From contig NZ_JACXYX010000007.1 of assembly GCF_014779655.1 (NCBI RefSeq), positions 175,203 to 239,202 of the forward strand: a stretch of DNA of 64,000 nucleotides, written 5' to 3'. The position numbers were made by a program, and so were the translations under genes. Under the pieces are notes generated by a model, which made no database searches, had not been told where the DNA came from, and saw only the letters and a program-made list of their open reading frames with translations. This DNA comes from Nocardioides ganghwensis. GTDB taxonomy: Bacteria; Actinomycetota; Actinomycetes; Propionibacteriales; Nocardioidaceae. This document shows positions 24,727 through 32,851 of the stretch, one piece after another (within the stretch, counting starts at the first letter, position 1; the number at the start of each line of letters is the position of its first letter).

Positions 24727-26403
24727 ATGAGCGTGGCGACCAGCGTCGAGGCGCCGAGCGACGCCGAGCTGATCTCGGCGGTGCGCGGCGGGGACCTCGA
24801 CGCCTACGGCACGCTCTTCGAGCGCCACGTCGAGGCTGCTCGCAGGCTCGCCCGGCAGCTCGTGCCCGCCGGTGACGCGGAGGACCTCGTCTCCGAGGCG
24901 TTCGTCAAGGTGCTCGGGGTGGTCCAGCGCGGCGGCGGCCCGGACCTCGCCTTCCGCGCCTACCTGCTCACCGCCGTACGCCGGCTGCAGGTCGACCGCT
25001 TCCGCGCCGGGTCCAGGCTGCACACGACGGACGACATGGAGGCCTTCGACCCCGGCGTCCCGTTCCGCGACACGGCCGTCGAGGGGTTCGAGAGCGCCGC
25101 GGCCGCGCGCGCCTTCGCCAGCCTCCCCGAGCGCTGGCAGCTGGTCCTGTGGCACACCGAGGTCGAGGGCGACAAGCCCGCCGACATCGCGCCGATGCTC
25201 GGGATGAGCGCCAACTCCGTCTCCGCGCTGGCCTACCGCGCCCGCGAGGGCCTGCGCCAGGCGTTCCTGACCCAGCACGTCGCGGAGCTGGAGGAGGACG
25301 CGTGCCGCTGGACGCACGGCCAGCTCGGCGCCTACGTCCGTGAGGCCGTCTCACGGCGCGACGCCGCCAAGGTCGAGCACCACCTCGGCGAGTGCCGATC
25401 GTGCATGGCGATCTACCTCGAGCTCACCGAGGTCAACTCCAACCTCGGCGGCCTCCTCGCCCCCCTGCTGCTCGGGGGCGTCGCGTCCGCCTACCTCGGC
25501 ACCGCGGCCGTCTCGGCCGGGGCGCCGGTGGGCGTCGGCGTGGTGCTCGGGCGGGTCCGCGACCTCGTGACGGCGAACGCCGCCACGGCCGCCGTCGCCG
25601 GCGTCACCGTCAGCGCCGTCGTCGTCGCCGGAGGGATCGCGCTGGGGATTCGCGAGCCGGACACGACGGCCTCCGGGACCGACCGGGCCCCCTTCTCGGC
25701 GGCGGCGAGCCCCTCCGACGACGCCCCGACGTCCGACGGCCCGGCGTCGCTGCGCTCCCCGCGTGACCGCAGCACCCCGCCCGCGGTCGTGCTGCCCCCG
25801 GGCGACACGGAGACGACCCCGGGCTCGACACCGACCACCGACCAGACGCAGCCGTCGGACGCGTCGGACGACCCGGCCGGCGACCCCACGGACGACCCGA
25901 CCGGGGTCCCGACCGACGACCCCACGGACGACCCGACGGACGACCCGACGGACGACCCCGCCGACGACCCGACCCAGACCCCCACCGAGAACCCGACGCA
26001 GACCCCCACGCCGACCCCCACCCCGACGCCCACACCGACGCCCACCCCGACCCCGACTCCGACCCCGACGCCCACCCCGACCCCGGTCCCGCCCGACGCC
26101 TCGGTCACCGGCGGCGTCGCCGGCGCACGCCCGACGTACGACGTGGTGGTCCGGGTGGCCGGCCTCACCGGCGCCACGACCGCGCAGCTGCGCATCGAGG
26201 CCGACGGCGACAGCGTCGTCCTCCGCAGCGGTGACGCCCGCTGCACCGTGGTCAGGACCGTCGCCACCTGCCAGGTCTCGGGGGACACGACGGTGGCGGT
26301 CGAGGTGGTGGCCCCGCAGGGCGGCAACGTCGCGGCGACCCTCGCGCCGTCGGGCAGCGACGCCGACGCCGGCAACAACACCTGGCGCGCGGTCCTGGGC
26401 TGA
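24727..26403 (+). CDS. ECF sigma factor fused to zinc-finger, membrane and extracellular Pro/Thr-rich domains
   Basis: 558 residues. Regions 2 and 4 of an ECF sigma factor occupy about 10-200 (AGDAEDLVSEAFVKVLGVVQ; LPERWQLVLWHTEVEGDKPADIAPMLGMS). Then comes a zinc-finger-like H219-x3-C223-x2-C226 (HHLGECRSC), hydrophobic segments about 240-275 and a membrane helix about 289-310, a low-complexity (DDPT)n/(TP)n stretch about 375-458, and a C-terminal beta-rich domain ending in SDADAGNNTWRAVLG, reminiscent of DUF11/CARDB folds. A sigma factor tethered to the membrane by its own anti-sigma part, with an outside domain, is inferred. Confidence 0.85.
   Translation: MSVATSVEAPSDAELISAVRGGDLDAYGTLFERHVEAARRLARQLVPAGDAEDLVSEAFVKVLGVVQRGGGPDLAFRAYLLTAVRRLQVDRFRAGSRLHTTDDMEAFDPGVPFRDTAVEGFESAAAARAFASLPERWQLVLWHTEVEGDKPADIAPMLGMSANSVSALAYRAREGLRQAFLTQHVAELEEDACRWTHGQLGAYVREAVSRRDAAKVEHHLGECRSCMAIYLELTEVNSNLGGLLAPLLLGGVASAYLGTAAVSAGAPVGVGVVLGRVRDLVTANAATAAVAGVTVSAVVVAGGIALGIREPDTTASGTDRAPFSAAASPSDDAPTSDGPASLRSPRDRSTPPAVVLPPGDTETTPGSTPTTDQTQPSDASDDPAGDPTDDPTGVPTDDPTDDPTDDPTDDPADDPTQTPTENPTQTPTPTPTPTPTPTPTPTPTPTPTPTPTPVPPDASVTGGVAGARPTYDVVVRVAGLTGATTAQLRIEADGDSVVLRSGDARCTVVRTVATCQVSGDTTVAVEVVAPQGGNVAATLAPSGSDADAGNNTWRAVLG
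25862..26090. repeat. Low-complexity DDPT/TPTP coding repeats
   Basis: Imperfect 12-base units of the GACGACCCGACG type (25908-25975) followed by ACGCCCACCCCGAC-type units up to about 26090. They encode the Pro/Thr/Asp linker of the sigma-fusion protein. Confidence 0.8.
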
Positions 26404-26479
26404 CCGGCCCTCCTCCACGCGTGCGGACGCACCCCTGCGGACGGAGCAGGGTCCCCGCGCATCGTGTAGACAGGGACGC

Positions 26480-27010
26480 ATGACGATCACCCGCTTGCTC
26501 GCCCGTCCGATGCTGGCCACGATCTTCGTCGCCGGCGGCGTCAACGCCCTGCGCAACACCGAGGTCCACGCGGCCAGGGCGAAGAAGGTGACCGACAGGT
26601 TCGTCCCCGCCGCCCAGCAGGCCGCCCCGAAGGCGCCGATCCCGACCGACCCCGCCACGCTCGTCCGGATCAACGCCGGGGCCCAGCTCCTGGCCGCCGC
26701 GGCCCTCGCCACCGGACGCGCCCCGCGCCTCAGCGCGACGGTGCTGGCGGCGTCCCTGGTGCCCACGACGCTGGCCGGCCACGCGTTCTGGGACGAGGCC
26801 GACGCCGACGCCAGGGCCGCGCAGAAGCTCCAGTTCTTCAAGAACACCTCGATCATGGGCGGGCTGCTCCTCGCCGCGGTCGACACCGAGGGCCGCCCCG
26901 GCCTGGCCTGGCGCGCCCGCCGCGCGGCCGCCGACGTGCGCCGCGAGGCACGCCAGGTCGCCAAGGACGCACGGCGCGAGGCCAAGTTGGCCAAGGCCCA
27001 GCTGACCTGA
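26480..27010 (+). CDS. DoxX-family membrane protein
   Basis: 176 residues with the DoxX start MTITRLLARPMLATIFVAGGVNALRN and four hydrophobic segments (LAAAALATGRAPRLSA, VLAASLVPTTLAGHAFW, NTSIMGGLLLAAVD). The C-terminal 40 residues are a charged, coiled-coil-like helix (ARRAAADVRREARQVAKDAR). DoxX proteins are linked to redox stress and membrane thiol metabolism in mycobacteria. TAGACA 13 bases before the ATG suggests a near-leaderless message. Confidence 0.85.
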   Translation: MTITRLLARPMLATIFVAGGVNALRNTEVHAARAKKVTDRFVPAAQQAAPKAPIPTDPATLVRINAGAQLLAAAALATGRAPRLSATVLAASLVPTTLAGHAFWDEADADARAAQKLQFFKNTSIMGGLLLAAVDTEGRPGLAWRARRAAADVRREARQVAKDARREAKLAKAQLT

Positions 27011-27016
27011 TCTCGA

Positions 27017-27022
27017 TAGGGT
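27017..27022 (+). promoter_or_regulatory. -10 element of predicted leaderless promoter (aroA)
   Basis: TAGGGT begins 12 bases before GTG 27029. Confidence 0.55.
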
Positions 27023-27028
27023 GCGCGG

Positions 27029-28309
27029 GTGAGTGAGCTCTGGCCGGCACCGCGCCCGCACGACCCCGTCGACCGGCGCGTGTCGCTACCCGGCAGCAAG
27101 TCGCTGACCAACCGCGCGCTGGTCCTCGCCGCGATCGCCGACGGCCCCAGCGTCGTACGCCGTCCGCTGCGCTCGCGCGACACGCTGCTCATGGCTGCCG
27201 CGCTGACCTCGCTGGGGACCGGGATCGAGGACACCGGTGACGGCGACTGGGCCGTCACCCCCGGGGCCTGGGACCGCGACGCCGACGTCGACTGCGGACT
27301 CGCCGGCACGGTGATGCGCTTCGTCCCGCCCGTGGTCGGCCTCGCCCGCGGGACGGTGCGGTTCGACGGCGACCCCCACATGCGGCTGCGGCCCGTCCGC
27401 CAGATGCTGGCGGCGCTGGGTGCCCTGGGCGTACGCATCGACGACGGCGGTCGGGGCGCGCTGCCCTTCGCCGTGCACGGCACCGGGACGGTCCCCGGCG
27501 GCACCGTCACGATCGACGCCAGCGCCTCGTCGCAGTTCGTCTCGGCGCTGCTGCTCGCCGGCGCCCGCTACGAGCACGGCGTCGACGTGCGCCACGTCGG
27601 CAAGCCGGTGCCGTCCCTGCCCCACATCGAGATGACGGTCCAGATGCTGCGCCAGCACGGCGTGGAGGTCGACGACGCCGACGCCAACCGGTGGGCGGTC
27701 GCGTCCGGCACCGTGAAGGCCGTCGACCACGACATCGAGCCCGACCTGTCCAACGCGGCGCCCTTCCTCGCGCTCGGCGCCGCCACCGGAGGCCGGGTCA
27801 CCGTGACCGACTGGCCCGCGTCGACCACCCAGCCCGGCGACGAGCTGCGCGAGATCCTCACCCTGATGGGGTGCGAGGTCACCCTCGCCGACGGCGACCT
27901 CACCGTGGTCGGGCCCGATCGCCTCCACGGGGTCGACCTCGACCTGCACGACGTGGGCGAGCTGACGCCGGCCGTCGCCGCGCTCTGCGCACTGGCCGAC
28001 TCCCCCTCCCACCTGCGCGGGGTGGCGCACATCCGCGGGCACGAGACCGACCGGATCACGGCTCTCGCCGCCGAGCTCGGTCGCCTCGGGGCCGACGTCA
28101 CCGAGCGCGAGGACGGCCTCGACATCCGGCCCGCGACCCTGCACGGCGGCACCTTCCACACCTACGCCGACCACCGCATGGCCCACGCGGGGGTCATCCT
28201 CGGCCTCGCCGTGGACGACGTGCTCGTCGAGGACATCGCCACCACCTCCAAGACCTTCCCCGACTTCGCGACCGCGTGGAGCACCGCGGTGCACGGAGCC
28301 TCCTCGTGA
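27029..28309 (+). CDS. aroA: 3-Phosphoshikimate 1-carboxyvinyltransferase (EPSP synthase)
   Basis: 426 residues. Motifs: [19 protein letters not shown] near the start, [51 protein letters not shown] and [16 protein letters not shown]. It joins shikimate-3-phosphate and phosphoenolpyruvate in aromatic amino-acid synthesis. Followed with a GTGA overlap by rsgA, a pairing also known in Mycobacterium. GTG start; predicted leaderless. Confidence 0.97.
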   Translation: MSELWPAPRPHDPVDRRVSLPGSKSLTNRALVLAAIADGPSVVRRPLRSRDTLLMAAALTSLGTGIEDTGDGDWAVTPGAWDRDADVDCGLAGTVMRFVPPVVGLARGTVRFDGDPHMRLRPVRQMLAALGALGVRIDDGGRGALPFAVHGTGTVPGGTVTIDASASSQFVSALLLAGARYEHGVDVRHVGKPVPSLPHIEMTVQMLRQHGVEVDDADANRWAVASGTVKAVDHDIEPDLSNAAPFLALGAATGGRVTVTDWPASTTQPGDELREILTLMGCEVTLADGDLTVVGPDRLHGVDLDLHDVGELTPAVAALCALADSPSHLRGVAHIRGHETDRITALAAELGRLGADVTEREDGLDIRPATLHGGTFHTYADHRMAHAGVILGLAVDDVLVEDIATTSKTFPDFATAWSTAVHGASS

Positions 28310-29313
28310 CGACCGGGCGCTACTCCGACCACGACCACGAGCACTACGAGCGACCCCGCCGCCGCACCCGCCCCCGCACCAAGGACCGGCCGTCCTACGA
28401 CGACGCGGTCGACGCCCGCGTCGTGACCGTCGACCGCGGCCGCTTCACGCTCCTGCTCGACGGGCGTCGGGTGATGGCGATGAAGTCGCGCCCCCTCGGG
28501 CGCAAGGGCGTCGTGGTCGGTGACCACGTGCGCGTGGTGGGCGACACCAGCGGGGCCGACGGCTCGCTGGCCCGGATCGTCGAGGTGGTCCCGCGCACCA
28601 CGACCCTGCGCCGCACGGCCGACGACGACGACCCGGTCGAGCGCGTCATCGTCTCCAACGCCGACCAGCTCGTCGTGGTGACCGCCCTGGCCGACCCCGA
28701 GCCGCGCCCGCGCCTCATCGACCGCGCCCTCGTGGCGGCGTACGACGCGGGCATGGCGCCGCTGCTGTGCCTCACCAAGGCCGACCTGGCCGACCCCGAG
28801 ACGCTGCTGTCGACCTACCGCTCGCTCGGCGTCCCGTGGGTGGTCACGCAGCTCAAGGGCGAGGGGGCCGGCGACCTGACCGAGCTGCTCGACCGGCTGC
28901 GCGGTCGCACCAGCGTGCTCGTCGGCCACAGCGGCGTCGGCAAGTCCACCCTGGTCAACGCGCTCGTCCCCGGCGCGCACCGCGAGGTCGGGATCGTCAA
29001 CGCGGTCACCGGTCGCGGGCGGCACACCTCGACCAGCGCGTACCTCCTCGAGCTCCCCGACGGCGACGGCTGGATCATCGACACCCCCGGCATCCGCTCC
29101 TTCGGGCTCGCGCACGTGCAGCCGGGGAACCTGATCGAGGCGTTCCCCGACCTCGACGAGATGACCGAGACGTGCCCGCGCGGGTGCACCCACGGCACGG
29201 ACGAGCCGGAGTGCGGCCTCGACGAGGCGATCGAGGCCGGCGAGGCCGACGTCGACCGGGTGGAGTCGTTCCGGCGGCTGCTGGCCGCCCGCGAGGCCTC
29301 CTCCGACTGGTAG
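28306..29313 (+). CDS. rsgA: Ribosome small subunit-dependent GTPase A
   Basis: 335 residues. OB-fold N-terminal domain, then a circularly permuted GTPase: TKADLAD (G4) precedes [14 protein letters not shown] (G1) and DTPGIRSF (G3). The C-terminal zinc finger is [16 protein letters not shown]. It acts in 30S subunit maturation. GTG start overlaps the aroA stop by four bases (28306-28309), so the two are coupled. Confidence 0.96.
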   Translation: MTTGRYSDHDHEHYERPRRRTRPRTKDRPSYDDAVDARVVTVDRGRFTLLLDGRRVMAMKSRPLGRKGVVVGDHVRVVGDTSGADGSLARIVEVVPRTTTLRRTADDDDPVERVIVSNADQLVVVTALADPEPRPRLIDRALVAAYDAGMAPLLCLTKADLADPETLLSTYRSLGVPWVVTQLKGEGAGDLTELLDRLRGRTSVLVGHSGVGKSTLVNALVPGAHREVGIVNAVTGRGRHTSTSAYLLELPDGDGWIIDTPGIRSFGLAHVQPGNLIEAFPDLDEMTETCPRGCTHGTDEPECGLDEAIEAGEADVDRVESFRRLLAAREASSDW

Positions 29314-29316
29314 TCG

Positions 29317-29778
29317 TCAGCCCCAGACGGCGCGGGCTCCGGAGTCGCCGGCCAGGTAGACGGTGACCAGCAGGGCCACGGCGCCCGCCGCGAGCAGCAG
29401 CGCCACCGGGATGCCGAACCGCGTCTCCCTCGCGCCCCGTCCGGAGGCCAGCGCCGACGCACCGCCCAGCGCCCAGGCTGCGAGCCCGGAGAGCAGGACG
29501 TAGCCCAGCGCGACGTTGCGCAGCAGCTCGCCCGCCTCCTGGTGGTCCTCGACGATCGGCGCGAGCTCGGGCCGCGAGGCCAGCAGGTCCTCGCCCGCCG
29601 CGACGGCTCCGAGCGCGGTCACGGCGGTGACGACGGCGAGCACCACGAGCGGCCACCGCAGCAGCCAGCGCCACCTCGGCACGGCGGCGTACGCGAGACC
29701 GGTCAGCGCCGCCAGCGGCCCCAGCACGACGACCGCATGCACGATGAGCGGGTGGAGCGGCACACCGTTGAGTTCCAT
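29317..29778 (-). CDS. DUF2231 membrane protein
   Basis: 153 residues with GVPLHPLIVHAVVVLGPLAALTGLAYA, the start of DUF2231 proteins, and four membrane helices (LLRWPLVVLAVVTAVTALGAVAAG; NVALGYVLLSGLAAWALGG; GIPVALLLAAGAVALLVTVYLAG). The family function is unknown; some members are linked to heme or cytochrome contexts, not evident here. Converges on rsgA with three bases between stops. Leaderless promoter predicted. Confidence 0.87.
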   Translation of the reverse strand: MELNGVPLHPLIVHAVVVLGPLAALTGLAYAAVPRWRWLLRWPLVVLAVVTAVTALGAVAAGEDLLASRPELAPIVEDHQEAGELLRNVALGYVLLSGLAAWALGGASALASGRGARETRFGIPVALLLAAGAVALLVTVYLAGDSGARAVWG

Positions 29779-29784
29779 GCGTGC

Positions 29785-29790
29785 AGGGTA
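29785..29790 (-). promoter_or_regulatory. -10 element of predicted leaderless promoter (DUF2231 gene)
   Basis: TACCCT on the minus strand begins at 29790, 12 bases from ATG 29778. Confidence 0.5.
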
Positions 29791-29819
29791 GGACGCGAGG
29801 CTGGGAATAGCCTGTGAAC

Positions 29820-30710
29820 ATGCCCATCACCGGCTCCAACGACCACACCGACGACCTGCGGCTGGCGCACGTCCTCGCCGACGACGCGGACTCGCTCACC
29901 CAGGCCCGCTTCAAGTCCCTCGACCTGCACGTCATGAGCAAGCCCGACCTGACCCCGGTCACCGACGCCGACAAGGCCGTCGAGGAGGGCATCCGCCGGA
30001 CCCTCTCCCGGGTCCGCTCGCGCGACGCCGTGGTCGGCGAGGAGCAGGGCACGACCGGGCACAGCCAGCGGCGGTGGATCGTGGACCCGATCGACGGCAC
30101 CAAGAACTTCGTGCGCGGCGTGCCGGTGTGGGCCACGCTCATCGCCCTCGCTATCGACGACGAGGTCGTCCTCGGCGTCGTGTCGGCCCCGCAGCTGCAG
30201 CGCCGCTGGTGGGCCTCGGCGGGCAACGGCGCCTGGACCGGCCGGTCGCTGCTCAAGGCGACCAAGTGCGAGGTGTCCGACGTACGCCGCCTCGAGGACG
30301 CGTCGCTGAGCTACTCCTCGCTGTCCGGCTGGGACGAGCGCGGTCGCCTCGACGACTTCGTCTCGCTGTCGCGGCGCTGCTGGCGCACCCGCGCGTACGG
30401 CGACTTCTGGTCCTACATGCTGCTCGCCGAGGGGGCCGTCGACCTCGCGGCCGAGCCCGAGCTCGAGCTCTACGACATGGCGGCCCTCGACGTGATCGTG
30501 CGCGAGGCGGGCGGCAGGTTCACCTCCCTCGACGGCACGGACGGGCCGTGGGGCGGCAACGCGCTGGCCTCCAACGGCCACCTGCACGACGCCGCGCTGT
30601 CCTTCCTCGGAGCGCTCGACGACGACGGCTCCGACCCCGACGTGCCGCGGCGCGGCCCCGGTTCGGTGAGCAACCTGCGCGAGCGCCAGGCACCGCCGGT
30701 CCTGGACTGA
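29820..30710 (+). CDS. hisN: Histidinol-phosphatase, inositol-monophosphatase family
   Basis: 296 residues. Metal-binding motifs are intact: VVGEEQG (about 69-75), WIVDPIDGTKNFVRGVPVW (about 85-103) and the C-terminal ELYDMAALDVIVREAGG. It resembles actinobacterial HisN, which dephosphorylates histidinol phosphate; other inositol-phosphatase-type substrates are possible. ATG 29820 is chosen; GTG 29814 is equally possible. Confidence 0.87.
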   Translation: MPITGSNDHTDDLRLAHVLADDADSLTQARFKSLDLHVMSKPDLTPVTDADKAVEEGIRRTLSRVRSRDAVVGEEQGTTGHSQRRWIVDPIDGTKNFVRGVPVWATLIALAIDDEVVLGVVSAPQLQRRWWASAGNGAWTGRSLLKATKCEVSDVRRLEDASLSYSSLSGWDERGRLDDFVSLSRRCWRTRAYGDFWSYMLLAEGAVDLAAEPELELYDMAALDVIVREAGGRFTSLDGTDGPWGGNALASNGHLHDAALSFLGALDDDGSDPDVPRRGPGSVSNLRERQAPPVLD

Positions 30711-30717
30711 CCACCTC

Positions 30718-31188
30718 TCACCACGGCCAGCCGTCCCACTCCCGCAGGACGGCGAACGGAGCCGACGGCGCGGGCCACACGACGAGCGCGAGGTGCTCGT
30801 CGCTGACGCCCTGCCTCTCCATGCCCTCCGGCAGCCCGGACACGAGCCCGCCCCAGTGGACGCGCAGGCGCACCGGTCCGGCCGGGAGCTCGTGGCGCGA
30901 CCGCGGCCCCGCGTCGTCCCAGCTCAGGACCTCCAGCGGCCCGTCCCCGTCGAGGCTGACCTCGGCGACGTGCTGCCAGTGCTCGGCCGGCGTCCCGGGC
31001 TCGTTGCCGACGACGTCGACGCTCACCGGCGTCGTGCCGAACTTGCGGAAGGTGCTGACGACGACGAACCCGCCGTCCGACCACAGACGCCGCTCGTAGG
31101 TCTCCAGCGAGACGTCCGGCATCGACGCCTCCCCGCGCCTCGCGTAGAGCTGGAAGTAGTCCGGCTCGACGACCCCGTGCCACGTCAT
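30718..31188 (-). CDS. Conserved hypothetical protein
   Basis: 156 residues, soluble, no signal peptide. Beta-rich, Trp-rich composition (YFQLYARRGEASMPDVSLETYERRLW; VRLRVHWGGLVSGLP; VLREWDGWPW). No family recognised. Start ATG 31188 has CAGACT exactly 12 bases upstream, fitting the local leaderless pattern. Converges on hisN with seven bases between stops. Confidence 0.75.
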   Translation of the reverse strand: MTWHGVVEPDYFQLYARRGEASMPDVSLETYERRLWSDGGFVVVSTFRKFGTTPVSVDVVGNEPGTPAEHWQHVAEVSLDGDGPLEVLSWDDAGPRSRHELPAGPVRLRVHWGGLVSGLPEGMERQGVSDEHLALVVWPAPSAPFAVLREWDGWPW

Positions 31189-31194
31189 GCCGCG

Positions 31195-31200
31195 AGTCTG
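31195..31200 (-). promoter_or_regulatory. -10 element of predicted leaderless promoter (hypothetical gene)
   Basis: CAGACT on the minus strand begins at 31200, 12 bases from ATG 31188. Confidence 0.4.
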
Positions 31201-31293
31201 GCAGCCCGTGTCGCCGTTCGCCCCTGTCCCTCGCGCCGCGGCTTGGCTACGGTGACTCATCAGTAGTTCCGTGCCGGACGAGAGGCGGAGACC

Positions 31294-31725
31294 ATGAGGA
31301 TCAAGGACGTCATCCGGGCCAAGGCGAGCCAGGAGGTGGTGACCATCGGCCCCGACGCCACCGTGCGCGAGCTCGTGGCGCTGCTCGCCGAGCACAACGT
31401 CGGCGCGCTGGTGGTGAGCGAGGACGGCGAGCGCGTCACCGGGATCGTGAGCGAGCGCGACGTCGTACGCCGGCTGCATGCCGACACCGGCGTCCTCGAC
31501 AGCCCGGTCCGCTCGATCATGACCGCCGACGTGCGCACCTGCGCGGGTGAGGACGCGCTGACCGACCTCATGCAGACGATGACCGAGCACCGCATCCGGC
31601 ACGTCCCGGTGGTGGCCGACGGGCGGCTGACCGGCATCATCTCCATCGGTGACGTGGTCAAGAACCGGATCGGCGAGCTCGAGTTCGAGCGCGACCAGCT
31701 CGACCACTACGTGCACCAGACCTGA
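31294..31725 (+). CDS. Tandem CBS-domain protein
   Basis: 143 residues consisting of two CBS domains: VTIGPDATVRELVALLAEHNVGALVVSEDGERVTGIVSERDVVRRL (about 17-62) and VRTCAGEDALTDLMQTMTEHRIRHVPVVADGRLTGIISIGDVV (about 79-121). Such stand-alone pairs bind adenine nucleotides and regulate partner proteins; the partner is unknown. A related two-CBS protein is encoded at 48057-48527. Confidence 0.9.
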   Translation: MRIKDVIRAKASQEVVTIGPDATVRELVALLAEHNVGALVVSEDGERVTGIVSERDVVRRLHADTGVLDSPVRSIMTADVRTCAGEDALTDLMQTMTEHRIRHVPVVADGRLTGIISIGDVVKNRIGELEFERDQLDHYVHQT

Positions 31726-31747
31726 CACACCATCGATTGGAGTACCT

Positions 31748-32119
31748 GTGAGCGAGAAGCCCGACGTCGACCCCCACATGGGCGAGGCGCCCGCGGACCT
31801 GGAGGTCACCGACCTCGTCGAGGGCGAGGGCACCGAGGCCACGTCCGGCTCGACGGTCTCGGTCCACTACGTCGGCGTCGCCCACTCCACGGGCGAGGAG
31901 TTCGACGCGTCCTACAACCGCGGCACGCCGCTGCAGTTCCGCCTCGGCATCGGCCAGGTCATCTCCGGCTGGGACACCGGCGTGCAGGGCATGAAGGTCG
32001 GCGGTCGTCGTCGCCTCGTCATCCCGCCGCACCTCGGCTACGGCGACCGCGGGGCCGGTGGCGTGATCAAGCCCGGCGAGACGCTGATCTTCGTGGTGGA
32101 CCTGCTCGAGGTCCGCTGA
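31748..32119 (+). CDS. FKBP-type peptidyl-prolyl cis-trans isomerase
   Basis: 123 residues, a single cytoplasmic FKBP domain: VSVHYVGVAHSTGEEFDASYNRG, VISGWDTGVQGMKVGGRRRLVIPPHLGYGDRG and ETLIFVVDLLEV. It speeds prolyl isomerisation during folding. GTG 31748 follows a GATTGGAGTACCT leader (GGAG spaced by five). It lies 22 bases after the CBS gene, probably the same transcript. Confidence 0.93.
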   Translation: MSEKPDVDPHMGEAPADLEVTDLVEGEGTEATSGSTVSVHYVGVAHSTGEEFDASYNRGTPLQFRLGIGQVISGWDTGVQGMKVGGRRRLVIPPHLGYGDRGAGGVIKPGETLIFVVDLLEVR

Positions 32120-32158
32120 CCGCACGCCCCTGCACGAACGCCACGTCGGGCGGCTCCT

Positions 32159-32851
32159 TCACCCCTGGGCGTCGTGGACCAGGATCGCGACCTGCACCCG
32201 GTTCTCGACGCCCAGCTTGGTGAAGAGCCGCCCGACGTGCGTCTTGACCGTGGGCACCCCCATGTAGAGCTCCGCGGCGATGTCGGCGTTGCTCAGGCCG
32301 CGGGCGACACCGTCCGCCACGTCGCGCTCGCGCTCGGTGAGGGAGGCGAGGGCAGCGCGCGCCGAGTGCACCCGGGCCTCGGCCCCGGGCGACCCGGCGG
32401 ACGCGTCGGTGCGGGTGACGGCAGCGATCAGCTGGGCCGTGACGCTCGGCGAGAGCATCGGCTCCCCGGACGCCACCGCCCGGATCGCCTGCACGAGCCG
32501 AGCCGGAGGGGTGTCCTTGAGCAGGAAGCCCGCCGCGCCGGTCCGCAGCGCGCGCAGCACCATGTCGTCGGTGTCGAAGGTCGTCAGCACGATGACCTTG
32601 AGGTCCGGGTCCGTCCCCAGCAGCGCCTCGGTCGCGCTGAGGCCGTCGCGCACCGGCATCCGGATGTCCATCAGCACGACGTCCGCGTCCGCGGCGGGCA
32701 CCACCCGCAACGCCTCCTCGCCGTCACCGGCCTCGGCGACCACGGTGATGCCCGAGTCGCCGCCCAGCATCATGGCGAGCGCCGCGCGCACCATCGGGTC
32801 GTCATCGACGACCGCGAGGCGTACGGGCGCGTCGTTGCTCCCTCCCGTCAC
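32159..32851 (-). CDS. NarL/LuxR-family response regulator
   Basis: 230 residues. Receiver domain with acidic DDD (16-18), phospho-acceptor Asp62 in LMDIRMP, and a C-terminal LuxR helix-turn-helix (LTERERDVADGVARGLSNADIAAELYMGVPTVKTHVGRLFTKLG). Start GTG 32851 overlaps the kinase stop (GTGA); the longer ATG at 32869 would overlap the kinase further. It forms a two-component system with that kinase, and the divergent ABC transporter is the likely target. Confidence 0.92.
   Translation of the reverse strand: MTGGSNDAPVRLAVVDDDPMVRAALAMMLGGDSGITVVAEAGDGEEALRVVPAADADVVLMDIRMPVRDGLSATEALLGTDPDLKVIVLTTFDTDDMVLRALRTGAAGFLLKDTPPARLVQAIRAVASGEPMLSPSVTAQLIAAVTRTDASAGSPGAEARVHSARAALASLTERERDVADGVARGLSNADIAAELYMGVPTVKTHVGRLFTKLGVENRVQVAILVHDAQG

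Noticed and set aside
25862..26090. CRISPR-like or minisatellite array
   Set aside because: The repeats are in frame and encode DDPT/TP linker of the sigma-fusion protein; no spacers.
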